A stretch of DNA of 57,880 nucleotides from an uncultured Bacteroidota bacterium (GCA_937871435.1 CALMQM010000075.1:1-57880), one strand, 5' to 3'; counted from the stretch's first letter, positions 9,318 to 18,790 are shown. The notes: generated by a model not told the origin, from the letters alone. A program made the numbers and translations.

Positions 9318-10157
9318 TCAGTGAGAAAAGACTAATTCCAGTTGAGTAGCCAATCGTTTGGAAGGAAGGGGTATTATTTTTCCTCTGACAGGATGATCAA
9401 TAGTAAATACAGGAGATTCTTCATCCCTGGATGCAATTGTAATCTGAACATCGCCGGCATGGGATTGAAACAATTGTTCGACCAATTCCGGACGATTGTT
9501 CATTTTTGAAAGGTGTGAAAGTAATAATTGTTGAAGGTGTGGAGATTTATGTTTCGTGAACAATTCCAGGGCCTGGAAATTGGAAATGTGTCCTCTTCCT
9601 CCGCGGATCCTTTTCTTTAAACGGGGAGGGTAGGAACCTTCCATGAGCATTTGTTCGTCGTAATTACTTTCCAGAAAACACGCATGACATTGTTTGAAAT
9701 AATGAATCACTGTTTGGCAAACTTGTCCGATATCGGTAATTATACCGACTTTGATTCCTTCATGTTCTACAATAAAACTGACGGGATCTTCAGCATCATG
9801 GTGTTTGTCAAATGGAACAATTGTAAGCTCTCCGATTTGAATTTTCTCATGATGAGTTAATGGAAAAAGCAATTCATTTTTTATCCGCAGACCAGAATGT
9901 CTGTGTGTGCCGGAATTGATGTATACAGGAATAGAATATTTTTTACTCAATTGAGATACTCCACGAATGTGGTCAATATGTTCGTGAGTAACGAAAATCG
10001 CTTTTACCTTTTCAATTTCGAGCTGAAGACGTTTCAATCGTTGTTCAGTATCCTTGCACGAAATCCCGACGTCAATCAAAACAGCTTCCCGACCATTCTC
10101 TAAATAATAGCAATTGCCATTGCTGCCGGAATTGATTGAAGCGATTGATAAAGACAT
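9318..10157 (-). CDS. MBL-fold metallohydrolase, WalJ/YycJ-like
   Basis: A 279-residue cytoplasmic protein of the metallo-beta-lactamase superfamily. The signature is THEHIDH (residues 57-63 from the chosen start), giving zinc ligands His58, His60, Asp62 and His63. It is preceded by the characteristic SGSNGNCYYLE segment near the N terminus and the VLIDVG strand. The order and length match the YycJ/WalJ single-domain hydrolases, proposed to act as a 5'-3' exonuclease in DNA repair in some bacteria. I chose the ATG at 10157 over a longer reading to 10217 because the family begins directly with the MSLSIASINSGSNGN strand and the extra 20 residues look non-coding. The gene lies downstream of a strong terminator and is therefore probably transcribed separately. 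Confidence 0.85.
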   Translation of the reverse strand: MSLSIASINSGSNGNCYYLENGREAVLIDVGISCKDTEQRLKRLQLEIEKVKAIFVTHEHIDHIRGVSQLSKKYSIPVYINSGTHRHSGLRIKNELLFPLTHHEKIQIGELTIVPFDKHHDAEDPVSFIVEHEGIKVGIITDIGQVCQTVIHYFKQCHACFLESNYDEQMLMEGSYPPRLKKRIRGGRGHISNFQALELFTKHKSPHLQQLLLSHLSKMNNRPELVEQLFQSHAGDVQITIASRDEESPVFTIDHPVRGKIIPLPSKRLATQLELVFSH

Positions 10158-10204
10158 ACACAAAGAAAAGTAAATTAATAATGCTTTCTCAAGCAAGATG
10201 GTAA

Positions 10205-10243
10205 ATAAAAAATCCATCTGTATCAGACTTATACAGATGGATT
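10205..10243 (-). terminator. Intrinsic terminator after the jelly-roll T9SS gene
   Basis: A perfect 13-bp stem (AATCCATCTGTAT at 10211-10223 pairing with ATACAGATGGATT at 10231-10243) encloses a 7-nt loop. Read on the minus strand it is followed directly by a T-run. It lies 26 bp after the stop of the gene ending at 10269. Confidence 0.85.
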
Positions 10244-10268
10244 AAATGAATTAATAAAATAAAATTTC

Positions 10269-11120
10269 TTATCTGTTCACTCCAAACAAGACGGAACTTT
10301 TGGTTTGGTTATCGGACATGACACATCGGTATATGCCGGATGAAAGACTGCTTACATCCGCGATCACTTTCCCATTAGTGACAACGGATGCTGTTGTTAA
10401 TACTTCATTGACCATTCGGCCTTGCATGTCATAAATTTGAATAGATATTTCGCCTGGATTTACAATCTGAAACGGAATGTTCAGATATTCTGCTGCAGGA
10501 TTTGGATATGGTTGTTTCAATTGATTTTGGCTGATCTCATGTACAGTTGTGGCGTTTGTCATGGATAATTCGTCAAGGATAAACCATGATCCAACACCAA
10601 TATTCGGTCCACCGGCATTAATGATGGAAAAGCTTAGTTCCAGATTTGTAGGATCCGGTCCGATATAATTTACAGGAGCAGTACCAAGGGTGAACACCGA
10701 TGTTGGATTCCCCAACATTTGAATGCCATTGGCTATGCCATTGCCATTGACATTCTGTACGTTTATATATGCATAAAGAGCGTCTCCCGCTATCGCAGGT
10801 GAAAATTTGTAATAAAACTCCAGCGTAGAATAGGGGACAGTCATCGGGAAACCACTTTGTGTTCCACTGGGAGCAGAATAAAGCACCGGTGCCAGCACTG
10901 TTCCCGCATTCATCACAACCTCTCCTTTGATTGCCGATACTCCTGTGTAACCTCCGTTTTCCTGCGTGAGAAGGGGAACAGATGAAAGCATGTTGTTTGT
11001 TAACCAATTGTCAGGTTCTCCCAGACTCCAGGATTCAAATGAATTGTTCAGAACCGGATTTTGAGCTACTGCTATTTGAATAAACAGGATGCAGCCTAAT
11101 AAAAGTAGATTTTTCATCAT
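10269..11120 (-). CDS. T9SS-sorted secreted protein with jelly-roll-like domain
   Basis: A 283-residue protein with a signal peptide (MMKNLLLLGCILFIQIAVAQ). It is followed by a carbohydrate-binding-like domain beginning NPVLNNSFESWSLGEPDNW, the usual opening of Bacteroidota jelly-roll/PCMD-type or CBM-like domains (about residues 20-190). The C terminus (about 200-283) is a T9SS type A sorting domain, with PYPNPAAEYLNI, IYDMQGRMV and SSGIYRCVM. No enzymatic residues are evident. A ligand-binding surface protein is the most that can be inferred. A -7 box lies upstream and an intrinsic terminator directly downstream, so it is monocistronic. Confidence 0.82.
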   Translation of the reverse strand: MMKNLLLLGCILFIQIAVAQNPVLNNSFESWSLGEPDNWLTNNMLSSVPLLTQENGGYTGVSAIKGEVVMNAGTVLAPVLYSAPSGTQSGFPMTVPYSTLEFYYKFSPAIAGDALYAYINVQNVNGNGIANGIQMLGNPTSVFTLGTAPVNYIGPDPTNLELSFSIINAGGPNIGVGSWFILDELSMTNATTVHEISQNQLKQPYPNPAAEYLNIPFQIVNPGEISIQIYDMQGRMVNEVLTTASVVTNGKVIADVSSLSSGIYRCVMSDNQTKSSVLFGVNR

Positions 11121-11146
11121 AGATAAGTTTTAAAGATTGATTCAAA

Positions 11147-11154
11147 CAAATATA
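11147..11154 (-). promoter_or_regulatory. Bacteroidota -7 box (TATATTTG)
   Basis: The minus-strand sequence TATATTTG matches TAnnTTTG and lies about 27 bp upstream of the start codon at 11120, a normal leader length. The -33 element is not convincing. Confidence 0.45.
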
Positions 11155-11237
11155 ATTAATAATTTTCCTGTAATTAACAGGTTTTCCGGATAAGATTTTT
11201 GGAATTCTTATTAATCCTCGTGTAATTGCACAAAAAC

Positions 11238-13262
11238 TTAAGCTGAACGCTGAACTACGCCTTCAACAAAGTACATATCAATCAAGCCTTTATTTTTCGC
11301 CTCTACTTTTCCGCGGTATTTACAGATAAAATGATCTTTAATTAATTCAAAAGTACTTCCACTAATATTTATCTTACCTGTTTCACTGCTGCTTTCCATT
11401 CTTGATGCAATGTTTACAGTATCACCCCAGATATCATAGGCAAACTTTTTTATGCCTACAATTCCGGCTACAACCGGTCCGGTATGAATTCCAATTCTGA
11501 TTTCGAATTGTTCTTTTCCCTTCATTCTTTTTTGCTCAACCATCTTATTTATAAAATCCTGAATTTCCAGTGCTGCCTGAATAACCTCAGATGCTTTTGC
11601 ATTGCCCGTATCAGTTAGTCCGCCAGCAGCCATGTAACTGTCACCGATGGTTTTAATTTTTTCAATTTTATATTTTGCAACAATCAAATCAAATGCTTTG
11701 AAACAATAATCAATTTCAGCTACCAATTCAGTCGGAGAGAGTTTCTCAGAAATACTGGTGAAATTTTTAAAATCAGTGAACATTACAGTAACCTCATTAA
11801 ACTGTTTTGCTTCCGCGCTTCCTTTTGCTTTTAATTCTTCCGCAACTTCTGCCGGGAGAATGTTCAGCAACAGTTCATCACTGTGTTTTTTACCCAATTT
11901 GATTTTATTTCTTTGTTTGAAAAATACGAAGGCAAATAACAAAACAATGATGAATCCGCTGATGAAAGTATTCCGGATAAATTTTTGTCTTTGTATTTCT
12001 TTTTTTGCAAGCGCTTCTTTTTGTTCCTGTTCCGCTTTTGCTTTTGCTTCCTTTTTATCAAACTCGAAGTTCATCTCCTTGCGGGTGATTTCGTTTGCTT
12101 TGTTCATGTTGAACAAGGAGTCCTTTGCAATTTCTGCCGCTTTGTAACTCTCCAGTGATTTCCGGTAATTCCCCATTCTGGAATAAAGTTCGCTGAGGTA
12201 TTGGTTGATTTCAGCGCGGCCCTGCAAGTCACCAATGGAGTCAGAAAGCTTCAGTCCTTCCAGCAGATATTTTTCTCCCAACCGATAATCATTCAGTGTT
12301 GTATAAAGTGAGCCAAGATTTTCTAACGTGTTTGATTGAAGTTGCTTGTCACCGAATTCTTCCGCAAGCTTTAAAGTTTGTTTATCGTATTCGATCGCAT
12401 TTGGATAATCATGCAGACTAAAATATACACTTCCAACATTACCTAAATCCATTGCTTTTCCCTGGTCATCTCCGATTTCTTCACGGATGTGAATGGATTT
12501 TAGGAAATTTTCAAGAGCTGCTGTAAATTCTTTCGTTGAACCACTGCTGTTTTTGGCGGAAACATTTTTTTCTCCTTGTTTGTAGTAGATGGTACCTATA
12601 TTTGAAAGAGTATTTGCTTCCAGTAGTTTGTATCCTTGTTTTTGCGCTAAGCGGAGTGCCTGTGTGAAATAATCCATAGCTTTTGGATTGTCGCCCTGCT
12701 CAAGGTAAATCAGACCGATATTGTTAAGCGTATTCGCTTCCATTTGAGTGTTGCTGATCTCTTCTTCGATTTTAAGCGCGTCAAAGAAGTTGTTAATTGC
12801 TTTCGGATAATCTCCGATGTTCCAGTAAACAAGTCCGCAATTATTCAGCGTTTTCAATTTGCTGTTTTTTACCTGAGAAAGAACACCGGCTCCGCCGTGG
12901 TGCAGCATTGAATCCCAGATAGCAAGTGCTCTCTGATTGAATTCAAGTGATTTGAAGTAATCTCCTTTCTGGTAATTTACCCAGGCTATCTGATGATATG
13001 AGGCTCCTGTTCCACGGGCCCAGTTAATTTTTTTTGACAATTCCAATGCCTGATAACAATACTGATTTGCTGAATCAAGATCTGTATAACTTAATTCCCA
13101 GGAAATTGTATTCAACGTCTTCACTTTGTTAGTATCCTCCCGACTCTTTGAAAGAGCTGTCCGGAGTGAATCCATTTTGTTGTCTACCGCGATTGAATTA
13201 TAAGATGAAAGCAGAATCAGGCTCACAAAAAAAGATGAAATGAGATTGTTTATTCGAATCAT
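11238..13262 (-). CDS. TPR-containing membrane class III adenylate/guanylate cyclase
   Basis: A 674-residue protein built in three parts. After a signal-like N terminus, about 400 residues hold consecutive tetratricopeptide repeats (for example the NNIGLIYLEQGDNPKAMDYF type), predicted to lie in the periplasm. One transmembrane segment follows at about 432-452, preceded by a charged Lys/Glu/Ala helix. The C terminus (about 485-665) is a class III cyclase domain. The two metal-binding Asp are visible: Asp497 in FTDFKNF and Asp541 in IGDSYMAAGG. The motif RIGIHTGPVVAGIVG and the DxWGxTVNxASRMES stretch are also intact. The enzyme should therefore make cAMP or cGMP; which one cannot be decided here. 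The TPR part may sense an envelope signal. No effector gene is adjacent. Confidence 0.9.
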   Translation of the reverse strand: MIRINNLISSFFVSLILLSSYNSIAVDNKMDSLRTALSKSREDTNKVKTLNTISWELSYTDLDSANQYCYQALELSKKINWARGTGASYHQIAWVNYQKGDYFKSLEFNQRALAIWDSMLHHGGAGVLSQVKNSKLKTLNNCGLVYWNIGDYPKAINNFFDALKIEEEISNTQMEANTLNNIGLIYLEQGDNPKAMDYFTQALRLAQKQGYKLLEANTLSNIGTIYYKQGEKNVSAKNSSGSTKEFTAALENFLKSIHIREEIGDDQGKAMDLGNVGSVYFSLHDYPNAIEYDKQTLKLAEEFGDKQLQSNTLENLGSLYTTLNDYRLGEKYLLEGLKLSDSIGDLQGRAEINQYLSELYSRMGNYRKSLESYKAAEIAKDSLFNMNKANEITRKEMNFEFDKKEAKAKAEQEQKEALAKKEIQRQKFIRNTFISGFIIVLLFAFVFFKQRNKIKLGKKHSDELLLNILPAEVAEELKAKGSAEAKQFNEVTVMFTDFKNFTSISEKLSPTELVAEIDYCFKAFDLIVAKYKIEKIKTIGDSYMAAGGLTDTGNAKASEVIQAALEIQDFINKMVEQKRMKGKEQFEIRIGIHTGPVVAGIVGIKKFAYDIWGDTVNIASRMESSSETGKINISGSTFELIKDHFICKYRGKVEAKNKGLIDMYFVEGVVQRSA

Positions 13263-13407
13263 GATTTAGGATTAAAAGATAGAAGAGTGGGGAAAATTAA
13301 AGCGAAAGTATTTTATTCAAACTGCATGAAAATGCAGGAGGCATTCTGATAAAAATGAGGCATGTTGAAATTGAAGAACAAAGAAAATCGGAAGTGCTAT
13401 ATATAAT

Positions 13408-13758
13408 TCAACCGCGGAGAATTTTATCCATCGCTCTTCCTTTTGCCAGTTCATCTATCAGCTTGTCAAGGTAGCGGACCTTTTGAACCAGGGGATCTTC
13501 AATTTCTTCCACCCGATAACCACAGATAACTCCTGTTATTTTTTTTGCGTTCGGATGGAAAGATGGAGCCTCTTTAAAAAATGTTTCGAAATCGCATTTC
13601 CTGTCTAATTGTTTTTTCAATCCACTGCTTGTGTATCCTGTCAGCCAGAGGATGATCTTATCGACTTCAGCTTTTGTCTTGCCCTTCCTTTCCGCTTTTT
13701 TCACGTACAAAGGATATACGCTTGAAACTAAGAGTTTATAAATTCTGTCGGAGTTCAT
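13408..13758 (-). CDS. DUF2200 family protein
   Basis: A 116-residue cytoplasmic protein that matches the DUF2200 family over its whole length. Recognisable blocks are [17 protein letters not shown] near the N terminus, the [12 protein letters not shown] helix, the FETFFKEAP segment, [16 protein letters not shown], and the terminal [21 protein letters not shown]. The family has no established function. The ATG at 13758 is followed by the usual family N terminus, so the start is secure. It lies between a cyclase gene and a T9SS cargo gene on the same strand, with gaps over 130 bp on both sides, so it is probably an independent unit. Confidence 0.88.
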   Translation of the reverse strand: MNSDRIYKLLVSSVYPLYVKKAERKGKTKAEVDKIILWLTGYTSSGLKKQLDRKCDFETFFKEAPSFHPNAKKITGVICGYRVEEIEDPLVQKVRYLDKLIDELAKGRAMDKILRG

Positions 13759-13896
13759 GGTAATAAAAATGCATTGATGTTTGGTGAGTGTCTGATCAAT
13801 AAAGTATTATTTATAGAATCATCCGGGAGTATTATTACAATGAATCGAAAGACGGAATTCGTTCCGGGCAAATTTAAATATCTCTTACTTGAAGAA

Positions 13897-16242
13897 TTAC
13901 ATTCGTAATCCTTTCGTTTGATAAATTCTCTTATCCCCATCAAGTACCCGGATTTCATAAAAACCTGGAAGAAGTTTTTCAGTTTCGATTTTTATTAGTT
14001 TACCGGAAACGAATTTCTTCAGACATAATTTTCCCTGAACATCATACATCTCAACTGTTGCACTCAGCTCTTTTTCAAATTCCAGAACAAAATGATCTTG
14101 GAAGGGATTAGGATACATTGTGATTTTTGAACTGATGTTTTTCTCCGTAAGAGAAAGTGTAGGATCGAAATCGGCAGTCCATGTACCTCTGCCATAGGTG
14201 AAAATAAAAACTTTCATGTCTGATTCCCTGATTTTGATCTCCGTGATTTGAACATTTGGCATATTCAGCTCTTTTGTCCATGTAATACCTCTGTCTCTGG
14301 TGACATACAATCCGCCTTCCTTTGATCCCGCGAAAATCACCTGGTCATTTCCCGGATAAATGGCTAAACATTGTATAGTCACCCCGGCTAATTGAGCTGT
14401 AGGAATATCTGTCCACACTGCTGCAGGATTGAACACATTATCGCAATAACTGATTCTGTATGGCGGCACACAGTTTATTAGAAACAACGCAGAGTCACGA
14501 TTCGGATCTACGTAACAACGCATGGAATTGAATGGTGCAGGCCGTCCAAAGTCAGTCAGCGGTGAAGCATTGGATGCATTTGCAAATACAAAAACTGAAT
14601 CGCTGTTTGCCCAATAAACAATTGGATTGGGTTTGTTGTTGCACGCGATGTTTACAGTGTAATATTGATTTCCGTACCAATGTGACACCGGTGTCCAGTT
14701 GTCTCCGCGATCTGTTGATCGCCACAATCTGTGTAAAGTCGGAAAATACAATTGATTGTCATCCGCATTATTCATTACAAAAGGATGAATAAACATGGAA
14801 CCTTCATCCACATCGTAATTATTGTTCGTATCCAGTTGATTCAAAATGGAAGTGATACTTGGATTGCTTGCACTCAGATTGCTCGAACGATAAATATCTC
14901 CGTACTGCGCGCTAAAATAACCAAGATCGGGATTCTGTTTACTGAGCCATGCCCAGCCTCCATCACCGGATAAAACATATTTGGATTGCGTCAGATTCTG
15001 AATGAAACGAGAACCGAGATCCTGGTAACCGGCTATGGATTGAACTCCGCTTGCACCGCAGTCGCCGTTGTATGCTTCCTGAGAATACAAGAGTGAATCG
15101 AAGTGGTATTCGATGTTGAAGGAATTTGGTGTCACCGGATCCACTTCCAGGACCTTTATACCAAAATCACTTGTGATGTACACTTTCCCGGAACGGTTTG
15201 GATCAAAATTAAAACTACGGAGATCGTGTCCTCCGAAGGATGATTGCCAGGTCAGTCCTCCGTCCAGACTTACGCTGCTGGTAATTGTTCCTGCAAAGAC
15301 AAAATCCGGATTGTCCGGTTTCACAGCAATCTTGATTCCATAGGCTGAATGTGACATGTAAGTCCAGGTCTGACCTGTATCAATACTTTTGTACAGGTCG
15401 TATCCCGGACCCATGTAAACTGTTGAGTATTGAATGTTGGGTTGCGACTGACAAAATGCAAGTCGGGTATTGTAACCTGTTGTTCCCAATCCTGTGCTTT
15501 GAACAAAAGTACCGAAGTCGCCACTGTAGGATCTCCAGATAGAATGATTATAGCCGATTTCTAATGTTCCGTTTGGAAGCAGGATCATGTCGTCAATCGG
15601 ATTATTTACCTGATAGATCAGTTGAAATGTCGCGCAGTTGTCTAAAGTACGGTAAACTGATCCAACGCCGGCAGTAGAACTCTTCTGCAAAAAGTACATC
15701 GTGTTGCCATCCAGTTGGGATGGAAGAATTTTATCTACTCTTCCGAATCCGGGATTAGTAACCGGAGTTACGGGATTAAATGTTTGCCCGTTGTCGACAG
15801 ACCGGAAAATATCATATTGAAGATCACCATTGACAAAGATGTTTACACCGCTACAGTAATAAAATTCATTTGATCTGTAATAATTCTGCGCGATGGAAGT
15901 GACACACAAGGAATGAGCGGTATCATTCACCGGCTGCCAGGTATGTGCCGCATCGTGTGAGATCCACACTCCGCCGTTATTCGAACCTGCGAGCACAAGG
16001 TTGGAGTCGGTTCGGCTGACAACTAAACAATTGATCGCACCGGCCTGAAAGCGGAGGCCGATGTTTTCATAATTGATCAGAAGGTTTGAGAATGGAAGTG
16101 CGGTGCTGAGCCTCAGCTCAGTGATCGGATTTTCTTCCGGATTTTTTTCTTCTTCCAATTCCACTTTTTTGTGCTGGAAAGTGAGCATGGAAAGGGAGAT
16201 TGCAACGAGGCAATACGAGAGAATAGTAAGAAGTCGGGACAT
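13897..16242 (-). CDS. T9SS-sorted VPS10/BNR-type beta-propeller protein
   Basis: A 781-residue secreted protein. The N terminus is a hydrophobic signal (MSRLLTILSYCLVAISLSML), followed by a short Glu/Lys-rich linker. About 600 residues of sortilin-like propeller follow, with repeated motifs such as GGVWISHDAAHTW, SVDNGQTFNP, SIDTGQTWTY, STDRGDNWTP and TRDRGITWTK. The C-terminal ~80 residues are a T9SS type A sorting domain (MYPNPFQDHFVLEF, MYDVQGKLCLKK, LPGFYEIRVLDGDKRIY). This architecture is common in Bacteroidota exoproteins and includes both xyloglucanase-like enzymes and non-enzymatic proteins; no catalytic acids can be assigned. The gene is monocistronic as far as can be seen. Confidence 0.88.
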   Translation of the reverse strand: MSRLLTILSYCLVAISLSMLTFQHKKVELEEEKNPEENPITELRLSTALPFSNLLINYENIGLRFQAGAINCLVVSRTDSNLVLAGSNNGGVWISHDAAHTWQPVNDTAHSLCVTSIAQNYYRSNEFYYCSGVNIFVNGDLQYDIFRSVDNGQTFNPVTPVTNPGFGRVDKILPSQLDGNTMYFLQKSSTAGVGSVYRTLDNCATFQLIYQVNNPIDDMILLPNGTLEIGYNHSIWRSYSGDFGTFVQSTGLGTTGYNTRLAFCQSQPNIQYSTVYMGPGYDLYKSIDTGQTWTYMSHSAYGIKIAVKPDNPDFVFAGTITSSVSLDGGLTWQSSFGGHDLRSFNFDPNRSGKVYITSDFGIKVLEVDPVTPNSFNIEYHFDSLLYSQEAYNGDCGASGVQSIAGYQDLGSRFIQNLTQSKYVLSGDGGWAWLSKQNPDLGYFSAQYGDIYRSSNLSASNPSITSILNQLDTNNNYDVDEGSMFIHPFVMNNADDNQLYFPTLHRLWRSTDRGDNWTPVSHWYGNQYYTVNIACNNKPNPIVYWANSDSVFVFANASNASPLTDFGRPAPFNSMRCYVDPNRDSALFLINCVPPYRISYCDNVFNPAAVWTDIPTAQLAGVTIQCLAIYPGNDQVIFAGSKEGGLYVTRDRGITWTKELNMPNVQITEIKIRESDMKVFIFTYGRGTWTADFDPTLSLTEKNISSKITMYPNPFQDHFVLEFEKELSATVEMYDVQGKLCLKKFVSGKLIKIETEKLLPGFYEIRVLDGDKRIYQTKGLRM

Positions 16243-16695
16243 GCTTTTAGGGGAGGGGGATCCGAGATAAAAGTAGAAAATTGATTCGACTTTTACACCG
16301 GCTCACGGAACAATAATGCAGAATCTTATTTTCATTAAAGCCTGAAGTTTTCGGGATTCGGATGACGAGACTGAAAAGGAATCTTTATTCCAGGTTGGGG
16401 CGGTTTGTTTTATGCTGATGATCTGGAAGAAGGTAGATTTAATTGTGATTCTTATTCTCAATACAAATTTTGATATAGTTTCAGGGAATGGTAATTATTC
16501 TCATTCAAAATTTATTTCAGGCACTTCATTTGAATGGAATTATAGTACACTAGCCTATCAAATTTCATTGTTTACCATATTCTTTATTCGTTATTAGAAA
16601 TTATACACATTCCTTTGCATATTTGATTTATGGAAATTTGTTTTTGTTGGTTTTTAATAATGGATTTGTGAATTTCTTTTAATTCAAATAGTAAA
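16243..16695. other. Intergenic region between divergent T9SS cargo genes
   Basis: This AT-rich 453-bp spacer separates two divergently transcribed secreted-protein genes and must hold both promoters. No exact TAnnTTTG box with suitable spacing was found, and a 61-codon plus-strand frame at 16412-16597 has no recognisable product. Nothing else is visible. Confidence 0.5.
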
Positions 16696-18447
16696 ATGAA
16701 GAGAAGATCAGGAAATAAGCTTATCTGCCAATTGGTTGTTCTCTCATTTTATCTGATGAATCATTCTTCCTTAGCTCAGCAACCTGATTGGGCGTTTTAT
16801 CTTGAGAATTCTGATGGGTTATTTCCGAAAGGAAGCAGTGTTGCATCGGATCTGAATGGGAATATTTATCTCACAGGAACTTTTTCCGATACCATTGATA
16901 TGGATCCCGGATCTGGAGTAGTAAAATATTTATCTCCTGGAGCGGAAAACATCTATGTTGCAAAATATTCAGGGAACCGGCAATTACTCTGGTCATTCAG
17001 TCTTGCTTCGTCATTGAATAATAATACAAATTATGCTTATGATATTTGGTCTGACAATCACGGGTCGGTTTATATCACAGGATCCTTTACTGATTCCATA
17101 GATTTTGATCCGGGTCCGGCTGTTTTTCGATTGTATCCACATATGATAACAGATTTTTTTCTGGCTAAATATGATACTTCGGGTAATTTCAATTGGGCTT
17201 TCAACCTCGGTTCTTCCGCTTTTGGAACAATAAGAGGTTTGTCTGTAACAACAGATAATAATTTGAATGTCATTGTAACCGGAGATTTTGATCGGTCAAT
17301 TGATTTTGATCCGTCGGCAAATGCCAATATTCTGACAGCAATTGGTGATGAAGATGCTTTTCTTGCCAGTTATACCAGGAATGGAGATTTTCGTTGGGTG
17401 ATTCAAATAGGAGATACTTCTTCCTTGTTGTATCAACGAACATCTGCTGTTTGTGATCCTTCGGGAAATATTTATTGGTCCGGTGCATTTGAGTACAGTC
17501 CGGATTTCGACCCCGGTCCCGGAGCATACAATCTTGTGTCTTCTGGTGACCTGGATGTTTTTCTTGCTAAATATGATTCATCGGGAAATTTCTTAAGAGC
17601 ATTTAGTATTGGAAGTCCGCAATTGGAAGAGGGGAATTCAATTGCGATTGATAGTGCGTACAATATTTATATAGGAGGAACATTTGGTCTGACAGTAGAT
17701 TTTGATCCCGGACCTGCTAATTATTCTCTTACATCACTTACAGCGCTTAATGCTTTTGTTGCCAAATATGACTCATCGTTTCAATTGAAGTGGGCAAGAG
17801 TATTTCAAAGTACCGGAAATTCTTTTTTGTATGAACTAACCACTTTGAATAACGCAGATGTTTTGATTGCAGGAAATTTTTATAATACAATGGATGCGGA
17901 TCCTTCAGCTTCTGCTTTTTATGTGCAATCCATACAACAATCCATTGACGGAATGATTATTCAATTGGATTCAAGCGGACTCCTGAAGGCAGTAGTCAAC
18001 TATGGAGATATCGATAATGATTATGGCTATTCATTGGCCAGCATGCCCGGGAATTCCTTTGCGATTTCCGGTGGTTTCACCGGTACCATAGATCTTGAAC
18101 CTGGTTCCGGATCTTTTTTGTTGAGTTCTTCGGATCCGTTACAAGTCACATTTTTGGCAAAATATTCTTCGCTGATTACTTCCTCGTCCACAACTGCAAA
18201 ACAGGATTTGCAGCTGGTAAATTTTTATCCGAATCCTGTTATGAATGAATTGACTGTTTCAAATTCCACTGTGGAAATAATTTCATTTGAGATATTTTCT
18301 GTTGAGGGAAAGCTGATGTTTTCAGAAAATGAAATGACTCCTGGTAAACACAAAATTGTCTTTGATAATTTTTCGAATGGGATTTATTTTTTATCAATTC
18401 ATAAGAAACAGAATTTTCAATTTTCGAAGTTGGTGGTGAATAAATAG
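16696..18447 (+). CDS. T9SS-sorted seven-repeat propeller protein (SBBP-like)
   Basis: A 583-residue protein with a signal peptide (to about SSLAQQ), a repeat region and a T9SS type A sorting domain (FYPNPVMNELTV, IFSVEGKLMF, SNGIYFLSIHKKQN). The repeat region holds seven units of about 66 residues. Each carries an acidic loop of the form IDFDPGPA followed by a FLAKYDSSGNFxW strand pair; variants are IDMDPGSG, IDFDPSAN, PDFDPGPG, VDFDPGPA, MDADPSAS and IDLEPGSG. The count and length fit a seven-bladed beta-propeller of the SBBP (beta-propeller repeat) type, and the Asp-rich loops might bind calcium. No enzyme motif is seen. It is the last secreted-protein gene before the pigment cluster and is separated from it by 544 bp. 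Confidence 0.87.
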   Translation: MKRRSGNKLICQLVVLSFYLMNHSSLAQQPDWAFYLENSDGLFPKGSSVASDLNGNIYLTGTFSDTIDMDPGSGVVKYLSPGAENIYVAKYSGNRQLLWSFSLASSLNNNTNYAYDIWSDNHGSVYITGSFTDSIDFDPGPAVFRLYPHMITDFFLAKYDTSGNFNWAFNLGSSAFGTIRGLSVTTDNNLNVIVTGDFDRSIDFDPSANANILTAIGDEDAFLASYTRNGDFRWVIQIGDTSSLLYQRTSAVCDPSGNIYWSGAFEYSPDFDPGPGAYNLVSSGDLDVFLAKYDSSGNFLRAFSIGSPQLEEGNSIAIDSAYNIYIGGTFGLTVDFDPGPANYSLTSLTALNAFVAKYDSSFQLKWARVFQSTGNSFLYELTTLNNADVLIAGNFYNTMDADPSASAFYVQSIQQSIDGMIIQLDSSGLLKAVVNYGDIDNDYGYSLASMPGNSFAISGGFTGTIDLEPGSGSFLLSSSDPLQVTFLAKYSSLITSSSTTAKQDLQLVNFYPNPVMNELTVSNSTVEIISFEIFSVEGKLMFSENEMTPGKHKIVFDNFSNGIYFLSIHKKQNFQFSKLVVNK

Positions 18448-18715
18448 AACATTCTGCTGAAAATATTGAAGAGTTTTTTCAGATTGCCGTATGTTTACGA
18501 TTGTTTTTTTTTAAGAAATATATTTAACACATTTTTTGGATGTATTGATTTTTGGGTTAAAAAATGCACGGTTGAAGAATGAAGATGCATAGTGTGCCTG
18601 GATTTTTTTATAAATTGAAAGTGATTCATTTTGCAGAATCGGAGAACCACGGAATTTATTTTAATATTCTTTGAACTAATTAAAAAACATTTTTCCCTGC
18701 AGCTTTGTTGGCAAT

Positions 18716-18790
18716 CTAGCCCCGGCCGGAAGGAGGTACGACTGGAGGACGGGAATGGGGCTTGCGACGGAGGCGATGCTGTCGCTCCAA
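18716..18790. other. GC-rich structured intergenic element with two hairpins
   Basis: The block is sharply GC-rich within an AT-rich spacer. Its first half is bracketed by AGCCCC (18718-18723) and GGGGCT (18757-18762), with the internal purine-rich text GGAAGGAGGTACGACTGGAG. A second stem pairs GGAGGCGA (18769-18776) with TCGCTCC (18782-18788), with one bulge. There is no coding frame. The layout recalls the AGCCCC-bracketed intergenic elements scattered in many Bacteroidota genomes, but that match is from memory. Its function is unknown. Confidence 0.55.

Noticed and set aside
13755-13958. 67-codon minus-strand frame overlapping two genes
   Set aside because: It overlaps the end of the propeller gene in another frame and has no family features.
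16412-16597. 61-codon frame between divergent genes
   Set aside because: AT-rich composition typical of the spacer and no recognisable motif.
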